Positions 21,901 to 35,124 of a stretch of 64,000 bases of DNA are shown in pieces. The notes under the pieces were generated by a model. The model had not been told where the DNA came from. It was given only the letters and a program-made list of their open reading frames with translations, and made no database searches. The stretch comes from Balanoglossus misakiensis. Taxonomy: Eukaryota > Hemichordata. Made by a program: the position numbers and the translations under genes. Location of the stretch: contig CM082580.2 in the NCBI GenBank assembly GCA_040954595.2, forward strand, positions 5,022,001 through 5,086,000, written 5' to 3'. Position 1 is the stretch's first letter, and every line of letters begins with the position of its first letter.

Positions 21901-24467
21901 TCATGAGCTATAACCCATTATTTTTTTCGAAAAATGAAGAAATTTTGAAATTTAGCAAAGTCGAAAAATTGTCATTTTTGAATGATTTTCATGAGCTATA
22001 ACCCATGATTTTTTTCAAAAAATGAAGGAATTTTGAACATTCGTAAAATCGAAAATTTTTCATTTTTGGATGATTTTCATGAGCTATAACCCATGATTTT
22101 TTTCAAAAAATTAAGATATTTTGAACTTTAGCAAAGTCGAAAAATTATCATTTTTGGATGATTTTCATGAACTATAACCAATGATTTTTTACGAAAAATG
22201 AAGAAATTTTGAAATTTAGCAAAGTCGAAAAATTGTCATTTTTGGATGATTTTCATGAGCTATAACCCATGATTTTTTTCGAAAAATGAAGAAATTTTGA
22301 AATTTAGCAAAGTCGAAAAATTGTCATTTTTGAATGATATTCATGTGCTATAACCCATGATTTTTTACGAAAAATGAAGAAATTTTGAAATTTAGCAAAG
22401 TCGAAAAATTGTCATTTTTGGATGATTTTCATGAGCTATAACCCATGATTTTTTTCAAAAAATGAAGAAATTTTGAACTTTAGCAAAGTCGAAAAATTGT
22501 CATTTTTGGATGATTTTCATGAACTATAACCAATGATTTTTTACGAAAAATGAAGAAATTTTGAACTTTAGCAAAGTCGAAAAATTGTCATTTTTGGATG
22601 ATTTTCATGAACTATAACCAATGATTTTTTACGAAAAATGAACAAATTTTGAAATTTAGCAAAGTCGAAAAATTGTCATTTTTGGATGATTTTCATGAGC
22701 TATAACCCATGATTTTTTTCGAAAAGTGAAGAAATTTTGAAATTTAGCAAAGTCGAAAAATTGTAAATTTTGAATGATTTTCATGAGCTATAACCCATGA
22801 TTTTTTTCAAAAATTGAAGGAATTTTGAACTTTCGCAAAAACGAAAAATTGTCATTTTGGGATGATTTTCATGAGCTATAACCCATGATTTTTTTCAAAA
22901 AATGAAGAAATTTTGAACATTTGCAAAAACGAAAAATTGTCATTTTTGGATGATTTTCATGAGCTATAACCCATGATTTTTTTCAAAAAATGAAGAAATT
23001 TTGAACTTTCGCAAAGTCGAAAAATTGTCATTTTTGGATGATTTTCATGAGCTATAACCCATGATTTTTTTCAAAAAATGAAGAAATTTTGAACTTTAGC
23101 AAAGTCGAAAAATTGTCATTTTTGGATGATTTTCATGAACTATAACCAATGATTTTTTACGAAAAATGAAGAAATTTTGAAATTTAGCAAAAACGAAAAA
23201 TTGTCATTTTTGGATGATTTTCATGAGCTATAACCCATGATTTTTTTTCAAAAAATGAAGAAATTTTGAACATTCGCAAAATCGAAAAATTTTCATTTTT
23301 GGATGATTTTCATGAGCTATAACCCATGATTTTTTTCGAAAAATGAAGAAATTTTGAAATTTAGCAAAGTCGAAAAATTGTCATTTTTGAATGATTTTCA
23401 TGAGCTATAACCCATGATTTTTTTCAAAAAATGAAGAAATTTTGAACATTCGCACAATCGAAAAATTGTCATTTTTGGATGATTTCATGAGCTATAACCC
23501 ATGATTTTTTTCGAAAAATGAAGAAATTTTGAAATTTAGCAAAGTCGAAAAATTGTCATTTTTGGATGATTTTCATGAGCTATAACCCATGATTTTTTTC
23601 AAAAAATGAAGAAATTTTGAACATTCGCACAATCGAAAAATTGTCATTTTTGGATGATTTTCATGAGCTATAACCCATAATTTTTTTCAAAAAATAAAGA
23701 AATTTTGAACATTCGTAAAATCGAAAAATTTTCATTTTTGGATGATTTTCATGAGCTATAACCCATGATTTTTTTCACAAAATGAAGAAATTTTGAAATT
23801 TAGCAAAGTCGAAAAATTGTCATTCTTGGATGATTTTCATGAGTTATAACCCATGATTTTTTTCGAAAAATGAAGAAATTTTGAACATTCGCAAAATCGA
23901 AAAATTTTCATTTTTGGATGATTTTCATGAGCTATAACCCATGATTTTTTTCGAAAAATGAAGATGTTAATTTTGAAATTTAGCAAAGTCGAAAAATTGT
24001 CATTTTTGGATGATTTTCATGAGCTATAACTCATGATTTTTTTCAAAAAATGAAGAAATTTTGAACATTCGCACAATCGAAAAATTGTCATTTTTGGATG
24101 ATTTTCATGAGCTATAACCCATAATTTTTTTCAAAAAATAAAGAAATTTTGAAAATTCGTAAAATCGAAAAATTTTCATTTTTGGATGAATTTCATGAGC
24201 TATAACCCATGATTTTTTTCAAAAAATGAAGAAAATTTGAACTTTCGCAAAGTCGAAAAATTGTCATTTTTGGATGATTTTCATGTGCTATAACCTATGA
24301 TTTTTTTCAAAAAATGAAGAAATTTAGAACATGCGTAAAATCGAAAAATTGTCATTTTTGGTTGATTTTCATGAGCTATAACCCATGATTTTTTTCAAAA
24401 AATGAAGAAATTTTGAACATTCGCAAAAACGAAAAATTGTCATTTTTGGATGATTTTCATGAGCTAT
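18906..24467. repeat. 88-bp satellite, about 63 tandem monomers
   Basis: A 5.6-kb tandem array of an AT-rich monomer (consensus includes GATGATTTTCATGAGCTATA, ACCCATGATTTTTTTC and AATGAAGAAATTTTGAA). The period is 88 bases, read from successive GATGATTTTC starts (for example 19077 to 19165). At least two subfamilies alternate: GAGCTATAACCCATGA with TTTTTTTC, and GAACTATAACCAATGA with TTTTTTACG; another split is ACATTCGCA against AATTTAGCA. 88 is not a multiple of 3 and all frames are interrupted, so it is not coding. Rare variants recur about 1.76 kb apart, showing a higher-order duplication. Confidence 0.97.
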
Positions 24468-24979
24468 GGTCAACATTTATGACATACGATATTATGATAT
24501 GACGATATTTGAAAACTATTTACCAAATTTCTCTTTCTCTTTTCAATTTGTAAACAGTTTCAGCAGGTCTAGCACGTCTCAGCATGTATTTTTAATGTTC
24601 GAGTCTGCAACCATCATGCATCGCTTTTGTCCCGAGTCGGCCATCTTTGCCCGGAGATTTGTCTATGGGGTTTCCCCAGACCCTCTTTCTGGAGTGCGCA
24701 ACGGAAGAAGCAGGGGGGTCTGGGTACCCGAGACTAATGTTTACATGTCCCGAACTAAAGCCAGTTGCGTTATAGGTGAATTTCCCCACAATGCCGTGTG
24801 ACGGCGAAACAAGCTATAACAGTCCGTCGGGCCACGGCCCTCGCACCACGAAACGCCGAATCGAGCCTTCGGCCCTCAAAAGATACGGGCCTTACGGCCC
24901 TCGCACGAAACGCCGAATTGATACACATTAGGCGCGAGGGACTTTCGACAGTCTAATTTTGCCATGTGTCCCAATCTAA
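24468..24979. repeat. right flank of the satellite with hairpin-element remnants
   Basis: A partial copy of the TAGTCTCGG-ended foldback family lies at about 24698-24745 (right end GGTACCCGAGACTA only). At about 24798-24958 is an element with GTGGTGCGAGGGCC-type motifs (here ACAGTCCGTCGGGCC, GAAACGCCGAAT, GGCGCGAGGGACT) that is the inverse-strand relative of 32872-32968. A 111-codon open frame at 24466-24801 overlaps this and is not a gene. Confidence 0.6.
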
Positions 24980-25789
24980 GGCTGCATTCACAAACACCTC
25001 TGGAAGGGGGGGGGGGCAGGAGAATTGAGGGGGGGGGGGATTTGAAAAAATTGAGGGTATGTAAGGGGGGATTTGAAATAATTTAGGGACTGTTAAGGGG
25101 GAACTTGAAAACTTTGTGGACTAAATATTTATTTTGAGTCCGCAAAACTGCAGTTTTGAACCCTTCATAATACAAATTTTTAATTCTCATGTGGGAGGGG
25201 GACACCCCCTCCCACCCCCACCCCCGTCATTCATCAACACCTTTAAATCATTGACTGGTTTATCTAGTGTCCCAGGTCAGGGGACTTGCCCCCCCCCTCC
25301 CCCATGCTAACTTTGAGCGCCGAAGGTTAAATTTGTCCTCCCCAACATACCGGTAGTTGAGTTAATTTGCTTTTGGGTTCATTAAAATGCAGTTTTGAAC
25401 TCTGTATATTGTAAAATTTTCTTACGTGGGAGGGGGCCACCCCCTCCCAAACCCACCCTCTTCACGTCTCGGTTTACAATGTCTCCCAACACAGAATACA
25501 AAAATACTTAAAAAATAGAAACAATGTTCAGTTTTAATCTCCACTGATAAGGGGAAACATCAGTTTCAAATTCTTTTCATGGGAGCGCTGTTTTTCTTTT
25601 TTACAAGATAGATAGGTGATGTGTTTTGCTGTGTGAAAGAAAATAGGGGGGAGGGGATTTGAAAATTTTAGCAGTTCGGAAGGGGGGGATTTGAAAATAT
25701 TTCGGGTTGTTGAGGGGGATGTGTGAAAATTAACGGTAAAAAAAATAGAATTCTCCCCCCCCCCTCCAGAGGTGTTTGTGAATGCAGCC
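24980..25789. mobile_element. 810-bp PIF/Harbinger-like MITE
   Basis: The terminal inverted repeats GGCTGCATTCACAAACACCT and AGGTGTTTGTGAATGCAGCC extend into G-run and C-run tracts. A TAA trinucleotide flanks both ends (24977-24979 and 25790-25792), which fits the TWA target duplication of PIF/Harbinger elements. The inside has G-rich (GGGGGATTTGAAAA) repeats and two small hairpins (GGGAGGGGGACACCCCCTCCC-type) but no transposase frame. Confidence 0.75.
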
Positions 25790-27998
<2,209 letters not shown>

Positions 27999-30900
27999 AT
28001 GAAATTGTATCTGGCTCTACTGGGTTTGTTGGTCACGGAGGCATTGCCATCCGCGAAAGGTACTGTAACATGTTCGAATAGGATACATGCACCTACTCAT
28101 TAATTTTGATGTTGCTTATTCCAATAGCCCATTATTTCACGTTAACATCTGCAGCTGTTCTTTATTTTTTTTTGATATTCTTGATTCATCAGTGCACGGC
28201 CAACAACAAAATACTCTCTTGAAGTTTAATAACTTATTTTTGTATGCTAGATTTGATTTTTGATTATTTTTCATCACCACATAGTCCTATGTGACTAAGA
28301 GTTCCAGGCTTTTGTGAATATTACTATACACAGAGAATTAGTTTCTTTTATTCGTGTTTTTTTGCTTAATTCTATTTATTGGATGACTAGTGTTGGTACA
28401 ACTTGCATTGATTGTGGTGACTGTATGCACGTGCTTGTCTCTATCTGTATGTATGTCTTTCTATCTGTCTTAGTTAATGGGGCAATACCTGCAGTAGTTT
28501 TATCCTCGGCTATTGCCCTTTACCTGTACAACAGCAGAGCCGCTGAAATGGTGGTTTTGTTTAGGTAATGTAGTTCACACCACCCACACACAACGAAGCA
28601 GTCGAATGGTGTTTAAGCAACGACGTTATAACGACCTGCTTGGTAGACTTAAAGGGACAAAGTCTCTCCCCCGCTGCCTTTTTTTCATTAATTGTTTGGT
28701 ACAAGACACTGTTTATATATTAATGTCCATGTGGATAATCAGTGAATCAACGTTCAACCACACACACCTTCCATTTCACTTGTAGACACGAGAGTGAAAA
28801 AACTCGCCAAATTGAATAATCGGTCTCTACCATTGATTCATTTTGGGTAAGTTTTTACTCTCATATCTTACAAGTGGGATGGAAGTTGTGTGTGGTCGAA
28901 CGTTCATTCACTACATACACATGTACATTAACATAAATGGTGTCTTGTATCAAACATAATTAACGAAAAAAGGGCAGCGAGAGAGAGAATGTGTCCCTTT
29001 AATGTACCTTCAATTTCTCCACCAGGCTGTGCACCACAATGGGACAACTTCGCGGACAAATTGTACTATGCATACCTTGAAGAAGTGTACACGTACGACG
29101 AGGCCAAGTCGATTTGTAGAGGCAAAGGTGGGGAGCTTGTCACTATCGACGACTCCCATAAAAACCTGTTTCTGAAAGGCAAGTAGACTATCATACATCA
29201 ACCATTTGTAGAATGTGGAGCCCCTGTAACAAAAACATAATAAGGCCACACGTGTGGGATCCCCTAATAGTAAATGAACTCTTTTCGTGGCTAAAAACTT
29301 GAAAAAAATAGTGTTTTTTTGCGTCGCTGGTGCAGAGTTCAAGCAAGAATATTCAAAACTGAAAGAGAGGCCCGTAATATATTTCAAAATCCTGAACACC
29401 CGCTGTTAGTAAAGTTCATTTCAGAAACCCGAGAAAAAATATGTTTAGAAAATCATTTCTCCCAACAGTTGTATCAAATTCTAAATTCAAATGCAGTTTG
29501 ACTCTTTCTAATATTTATATACGTGGCTGCAGATACGGATTTTGTCATCTCAAACGCCTTTTATTTCAACCAGTGTGACAATTCATACTCCAAGCCAGGT
29601 AGTGTACATTTGCATATGAGTCAACATCAAAACTCGACTTCAAGACCAAATGAGCGATTTTCCGTGTTGTTTTGTTTTTGATATGGCATAGACCCATTAC
29701 GTTATTTTTTATATTAATACATAATTAGGTTATACCATGATATCTGGTAAACAAAACTTGTGGATTGGTTTAAGTGACATCGAGAACGAAGCCGACTGGA
29801 GGTGGGAAGATGGCACTGAGGTTGGTGTTATGCATTTCTTTGTCTATTGATAATATCGCATACATGCAGCGAATCTAGTTCCAGTATTATTGATCAACAA
29901 GATTGTTTGTGTGTTCGATCGATGATTTGGTCTGTAATTACGCCTTCTTCGTGCATGATGGTTTACTTGAAAGGATATCTCAATACATGTAGTCCAGTTT
30001 GCATGAGAACCACACTTGATAACAGTGTGTGGAATAATATATTCTCACAATCTGATCCCACACTCTCAGCGTGCCAGGAGTGTGAGAATGGGAAAACATT
30101 GTTGAAAGTATACTTGAAAAGCCAATTAATATCGAATTCGACGAATAGATGCCCATATTTTTATGGTAACGTGAAGAAACCAAAAAGAGGTATAACACCG
30201 ACGCCGGACTAATCTCGTGCCTCTGTAGGCCTATCTTACTTAATCTTTCAATTGAAGAATACAGGTGAATTACGTGATTTTTTTTCATTCAACAGCTGTC
30301 ATACAGAAACTGGGCCACAACAGAACCACGGCGCCCCGGAAGTTTGGACTGTGCTTTCATATCGGGAGCTAATGACGGTTACTGGAAAACAAGTGACTGT
30401 GCAGAGAAACGGGGTTTCATCTGCCAAAAATCAGGTGCGAATAACTTCATTTTGGCCGTTGGTTACATATGTCACCCAAGTAAAAATCATTTTCTGAAAT
30501 ATTCCGCTGCAATGTATCGGCTGGAAATGTTTACATATAGGGTAATATTACAAAAAATTAGTTGTAGAAGACAATGTTTCAGACATTTTGTATTAATCAG
30601 AATTGTTATTGTTGAAAATTGACTCCAAGTCCGGACATCAAGTATTTGTCAACATGACACTGGCCTTTACTCATGTGCAGGCTTTGTTGGAAGCTAAAAA
30701 TATAAATTTTCATAAAGCTATCCAACATAGAATACGAAACTGCAGGTGTTGATGCTGCATCGGGAAATATTGTAAAAATACCCCAAAATCAGTCGACTGT
30801 AACGTCCGTCCCTCGTTACTAAAATGTATCACCGATTTCAGGGCCGTGTAACTCCGAGCCTGTCGGTGTAGAGAATCGAGTTATTCCAAATTCGCAGATG

Positions 30901-31867
30901 ACGGCGAGCTCTAATCATAATAGTCGGCACATGGCTTATCAAGGAAGGCTTAACTACCATGGCCCATCTGGATATGGCCATTCGTGGTGTGCATTGCATA
31001 ACAACGCCGCACAGTGGTTGCAAGTTGACCTTGGTGGGGATAGGAAGGTCACCAAGGTCGCCACACAAGTATGTACACAACGCATTTCGAAATATTTAGA
31101 ATATTGAAAAACACAGTACTGCCCATCGTCGGTAAAAAAACACCCAAATTGACTGAATAGTAAAAGTATGAAAGCCCGTAAACGCCATTTTGTAAAGCAA
31201 GAAATAAAAAATTATCTCGTTATAACGAGATAGTATCTCATTGTAACGCAACGTATCAACGGTTTCAACCGAATTTTGCACATTTTATGGTGACCACGCT
31301 TTTCTTCTTGTTAAATTTAGGGGCGAAGTGATTATTCTCAGTGGGTGACATCATTCAAACTCGGCTACCAGAAGGAACACGGACAATGGACATATGTGAC
31401 TCGGGACGATGGCTCTGAAAAGGTATGAACTTCACAATGTCCGATTGGAAGAACCTGACAATGTCCATACATATACATGTAATATATTAAAGATGCGCAC
31501 AGTGTACACCATACACACGACGGAAAAGAATAAGGAAACACATTTCTGGGATTATTATTGGTAGTAATTTTGGCACAATAAATACAAGGGGTGGCTATCA
31601 CCGCGTACATCAGTGTATAGTGTAAACCTACAGAAAGGCCAGCTTTCCTATATCAACTGAATACACTATAATGTTCAGTAGGCCTAGTCCCCCTCACTCG
31701 TCACCCTGTCTTTTATGTTTCAGATTTTCATTGCGAATTCTAACAGGAACACAATCGTCTACCATGAATTGGGAGACAAGGCTTTCACAGCAGAGTCTGT
31801 TCGGTTTTATCCAGTTACCTGGTATGGCCATATCTCCATGAGAGTGGAAATCTATGCTTGCCAGTAG
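27999..31867 (+). CDS. secreted C-type lectin-like plus F5/8 type C (discoidin) domain protein, 8 exons
   Basis: Exons are 27999-28059, 29026-29178, 29533-29598, 29729-29820, 30296-30434, 30842-31068, 31321-31422 and 31724-31867, giving 327 aa with all phases matching. The signal peptide is MKLYLALLGLLVTEALPSAKG; an in-frame ATG at 27963 would add 12 residues. Exons 2-5 encode a C-type lectin fold (CAPQWDNF start, WIGLSD, WRWEDGTE, CAFISGANDGYWKTSDC, GFICQKS). The Ca-binding EPN/QPD site is EPRRPG and WND is replaced by YWKTSD, so Ca-dependent sugar binding is doubtful. Exons 6-8 encode an F5/8C domain (CNSEPVGVENRVIPNSQMTA, WLQVDLGG, VRFYPVTWYGHISMRVEIYAC). The second intron starts with GC (AG|GCAAGT), a known minor donor type. 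A role in recognition or adhesion is inferred from domains only. Confidence 0.93.
28649..29002. mobile_element. TTAA-bounded foldback MITE in lectin intron 1
   Basis: The left arm (28649 to about 28810) and right arm (about 28848-29002) are inverted copies with termini TTAAAGGGACA and TGTCCCTTTAA. TTAA borders both ends. The element stops only 23 bases before the exon 2 acceptor (29024-29025), so it abuts the branch-point and pyrimidine region. Confidence 0.78.
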
Positions 31868-32412
31868 GCATGCGCAGCATTCAATGCCATAGAGTTAGCA
31901 CAACTGCTTCCATTTTGCGGTTTAGTTTCTGTCCGTCAAACAAGTTACCTAATCTTGAACAGCAACTGATGTTTTTTGAGACGGTCTGCTTTATGATTAA
32001 TTGCTGTCACTTTTCTTTTGTCTTTAATTAAAATATCAATTCACGCACTGTGATTCAAGTGTCTGTCAATTTTACTTGGACTTGCAGTTGATGAGAAAGT
32101 GTGCTGATGGAAACGTTAACGCGTGGACTGTTTGCAAATCGCGACACGTACAACGGGTTCATTTTTTCAGCAAGAGTGTATGCGTAGTCATAACGTTGCA
32201 AAATACTTTCTGATACTGCTCTCGGTGTTGTCGTGTCCGTTTTTTTTAAGTAAAATGTGGGGATTCGTGTAGAGAATGTGAAATGTGTTTTTCAAAAGTG
32301 GACCATTTCAAAACTATATCAACGAGAGAACAAGCCATACATGGTGTTTCAGACTTCAGTGAGTGAGTGAGTGAATATTATCTGATAAGAAATATCCAAC
32401 TGCAAAAAAATC
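31868..32412. repeat. left arm of a 350-bp inverted duplication (31904-32264)
   Basis: 31904-32264 is homologous, in inverse orientation, to 33411-33752 (landmarks TTGATGAGAAAGTGTGCTGA, GGAAACGTTAACGCGTGGAC, CGCGACACGTACAACGGGTT). It begins 37 bases after the lectin stop, so it may include that gene's 3' UTR. Confidence 0.85.
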
Positions 32413-32471
32413 TGCGTTGGCCGGGAATCGAACCCGGGACAATTGCTTGTTAACCACTACACCACCAACGC
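32413..32471 (-). pseudogene. tRNA-Gly pseudogene with anticodon arm deletion, array 2
   Basis: 59 bases. It matches the tRNA-Gly(TCC) consensus except that 13 bases comprising the 5' half of the anticodon arm and the anticodon are missing. A T7 run follows on the minus strand. Confidence 0.88.
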
Positions 32472-32538
32472 CAGTTGGGAGAGATGTCGTCTGCACGCCA
32501 ATTCTTGCCCAACATACATGTTTACAGCAAAAAATACA

Positions 32539-32610
32539 TGCGTTGGCCGGGAATCGAACCCGGGACAATTGCTTGGAAGGCAACTATGTTAACCACTACA
32601 CCACCAACGC
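32539..32610 (-). tRNA. tRNA-Gly (TCC), array 2, intact copy
   Basis: This copy matches the array 1 copy 3 consensus with all stems paired and TCC in the loop. T6 follows on the minus strand. Confidence 0.93.
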
Positions 32611-32691
32611 CTGTTGGGAGAGATGTCGTCTGCACGCCAATTCTTGCCCAACACGCACTCATGTTGGTCGAGTTTACAGCAAAAAAATACA

Positions 32692-32763
32692 TGCGTTGGC
32701 CGGGAATCGAACCCGGGACAATTGCTTGGAAGGCAACTATGTTAACCACTACACCACCAACGC
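32692..32763 (-). tRNA. tRNA-Gly (TCC), array 2, intact copy
   Basis: Consensus copy, 153 bases from its neighbour because the spacer carries an extra segment. A T7 run follows on the minus strand. Confidence 0.93.
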
Positions 32764-32833
32764 CTGTTGGGAGAGATGTCGTCTGCACGCCAATTCTTGC
32801 CCAACATACATGTTTACTGCAAAAAAGCGTACA

Positions 32834-32870
32834 TGCGTTGGCCGGGAATCGAACCCGGGACAATTGCTTG
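32834..32870 (-). pseudogene. truncated tRNA-Gly, 3' half only
   Basis: The 3' acceptor, T arm and variable region are present up to GCTTG; the rest is replaced by the repeat that starts at about 32871. The A box and anticodon are lost, so it cannot be functional. Confidence 0.88.
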
Positions 32871-32968
32871 TTTCGATTTTGCCTAGACTGTCGACAGTCC
32901 CTCGCGCCTAATGTGTATCGATTTGGCGTTTCGTGGTGCGAGGGCCGTAAGGCCCGAGGGACTGTTAT
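32871..32968. repeat. hairpin repeat that breaks a tRNA-Gly copy
   Basis: It contains ACAGTCCCTCG and CGAGGGACTGT as inverted ends around GGCGTTTCGTGGTGCGAGGG. A longer relative on the other strand is at 24798-24958, showing an interspersed family. Confidence 0.7.
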
Positions 32969-33078
32969 AGCACAGGGATTTATTCAGGGAACGTTTAAGT
33001 AAGAATTATATGATATAAACTGAATAAATTTGTTGTCGGTCAACTCTTCTGTCTTTGTCTTACCGATACGGCTCTAAC

Positions 33079-33229
33079 TAGTCTCGGTTACCCAGACGCC
33101 TTTGCTCTTCCGATGCTCTCCAGAAAAGGGTCTTGGGAAATGCTATTGAAAGCTTAGTCTCGGTTACCCAGACGCCTTTGCTTCTTCCGATGCTCGGAAG
33201 AAGCAAAGGCGTCTGGGTAACCGAGACTA
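33079..33229. mobile_element. foldback mobile element with 9-bp target duplication
   Basis: Ends TAGTCTCGGTTACCCAGACG (left) and CGTCTGGGTAACCGAGACTA (right), flanked by a perfect 9-bp direct repeat GGCTCTAAC (33070-33078, 33230-33238). The right half (33152-33229) is itself a nearly perfect hairpin with a second copy of the end sequence, so two units are nested. The termini resemble those of the elements at 9.1 and 10.0 kb. Confidence 0.85.
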
Positions 33230-33318
33230 GGCTCTAACCGGAACACTGAGGCTTCTGTGCTCATACACTACACGTTATAAACAATGGATGATAAAATGCG
33301 CCCTCTTTTGGTGAACTC

Positions 33319-33400
33319 TGCCTACCGCCTGACCTTCTACCATGCTATAATTGTCTAGTAAGGCATTTAGGCGGTCAGCTGGAGGGGTCAGGCGGTAGGC
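33319..33400. repeat. imperfect hairpin
   Basis: GCCTACCGCCTGACC and GGTCAGGCGGTAGGC form inverted ends about 80 bases apart, with an inner GGCGGTCAGC copy. It lies just inside the right arm of the large inverted duplication. Confidence 0.6.
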
Positions 33401-33410
33401 ATTGTTTATA

Positions 33411-33752
33411 ATCCCCATGTTTTACTTAAAAAAACGAAAACGACAACACAGCAGTATCAGAATGTATTTTGGAATGTTATGACTACGCATACTTGCTGAA
33501 AAAAAATGAACCCGTTGTACGTGTCGCGATTTGCAAACAGTCCACGCGTTAACGTTTCCATCAGCACACTTTCTCATCAACTGCAAGTCCAAGTAAAATT
33601 GACGGAGACCTAGAACACAGTGCGTGAATTGATATTTTAATTCAAGACAAAAGAAAAGTGACAGCATACATCAAGCAAACCGTCTCAAAAACATCAGTTG
33701 CTGTTCAAGTTTAGGTAACTTGTTTGACGGACAGAAACTAAAATGGAAGCAG
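33411..33752. repeat. right arm of the inverted duplication
   Basis: Inverse copy of 31904-32264, with small indels. The short open frames here mirror the other arm and are not coding. Confidence 0.85.
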
Positions 33753-35124
33753 TGAATTTCGTTTGATTATTTCCCGACGCTGTTTACATGACCACGTTTC
33801 AGCAGAAACTGCGGTAGATGTGGGTATGGTTGTATATGAGTTCGTATCATTATCGAAATTAACCTGATGTACACCATAGTACAGGGTCCTTGTGCCGAGT
33901 TTGAATAGACAGGGACCAAGCCGTCGCTTTGTATCGAACATTCCATTATGAGTCAAAGTATTATCCATACAGAACGTGGTCAAAATAAATCTGCTTTTAC
34001 AACCATTACCTCCAGCCCGAAATTAATACGGATAAATCATCCAAAGGAAATTGAATATCTTTTGATAGATAATTCTACCCATCAGAAACCTTCACAAGTT
34101 TCAAATTATCTGCTTTTAGAGATTTCATTGAAAATTATACTTGCCACTATTATGGTAATATTCTAGAGTGCCTTCTTATTATATTCCTTCTTTTCTGTAG
34201 CAAATATCCTATGATTGATGACGTCAAGGTTTCAACAATATCACATCTCCTGTTTATAGTTGCTTGAAGTAAACATTTTCAATATCACGTGACCACTCGT
34301 ATATATTTAGCCATAGATGTTATCGATGGCGATATTCACATCGACATACCGGTACTAAGTGCAGAAGATTTACACATAAACACCTGTTAACAAAGATGAC
34401 TACTATTGTTACAGATATAGAGATGGTTATTAACGGTACAATACACGTGACCGCTCGCACAAATTTCGCCATAGATGTTATCGATGGAGATATTCAGGCT
34501 GATATACCGATGGTAATTGCAAAAAAATTGCACAACTGTTAATAAATATGTTACATATACATATACATGTATATATATATAGTTCTATTTTCGCCTACGT
34601 TTACTCTGTTGAAAGTTCCCCTCGTATTAGCAACTTGTGACTTCAGTCTTCAGGTTGAGCTAAAAGGTCCGCGTTTGGCCATTTACATCCGACGTAAATT
34701 GAAAAACAACAACAACCAGAAACAGCTCCGGTATTTACAAACCACAGATTATACAGAAAGCGAAAGTGTTCCTAAACAGTGTCAATATTCACACAACTGA
34801 AATAAATGTATTTTATTAATCACCAAAGTTGCGCTTTGGCGCACTGCCATCCACCGCAATAACTTTTCCTGGGGCGAGACAATGATGTCCGTATTGGTTT
34901 CCATTGAGGGCACACTTTCCAGTCGCAAATGGTCATTTCGATTATAAGGGGTCGTGTCTGTGGTGGTCTTTAAGATTTGAGGCGATAGAGATACGCTTGT
35001 AGTCGTGCAAATGAAGACGTACGGAACTGAAGTTGACGCTGCACAATATTGCGCGCAGCGGAAACCGAACCAAGTCCCACAAAACGAGCGTGCGTGCGTA
35101 TAGTGATATGTTCATACAGGCTGC
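33753..35124. other. intergenic region with a local tandem duplication
   Basis: Two copies of a segment of about 105 bases (about 34280-34383 and 34440-34540; shared CACGTGACC and CCATAGATGTTATCGATGG, GATATTCA) lie in tandem. No gene is seen. The part next to 35124 is probably 3' UTR of the GPCR gene. Confidence 0.5.

Noticed and set aside
18906-24467. CRISPR-like or coding repeat interpretation of the 88-bp array
   Set aside because: No unique spacers between repeats, eukaryotic context, and 88 is not a codon multiple; it is a plain satellite.
28786-28849. Possible extra lectin exon between signal and CTLD exons
   Set aside because: It has AG and GT borders but would change the reading phase (1 in, 2 out) and lies in the centre of the foldback MITE. 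The direct join of 28059 to 29026 restores the frame.
31213-31232. Perfect 20-bp palindrome TATCTCGTTATAACGAGATA
   Set aside because: Isolated in a lectin intron with no flanking duplication or second copy seen; not enough to call an element.
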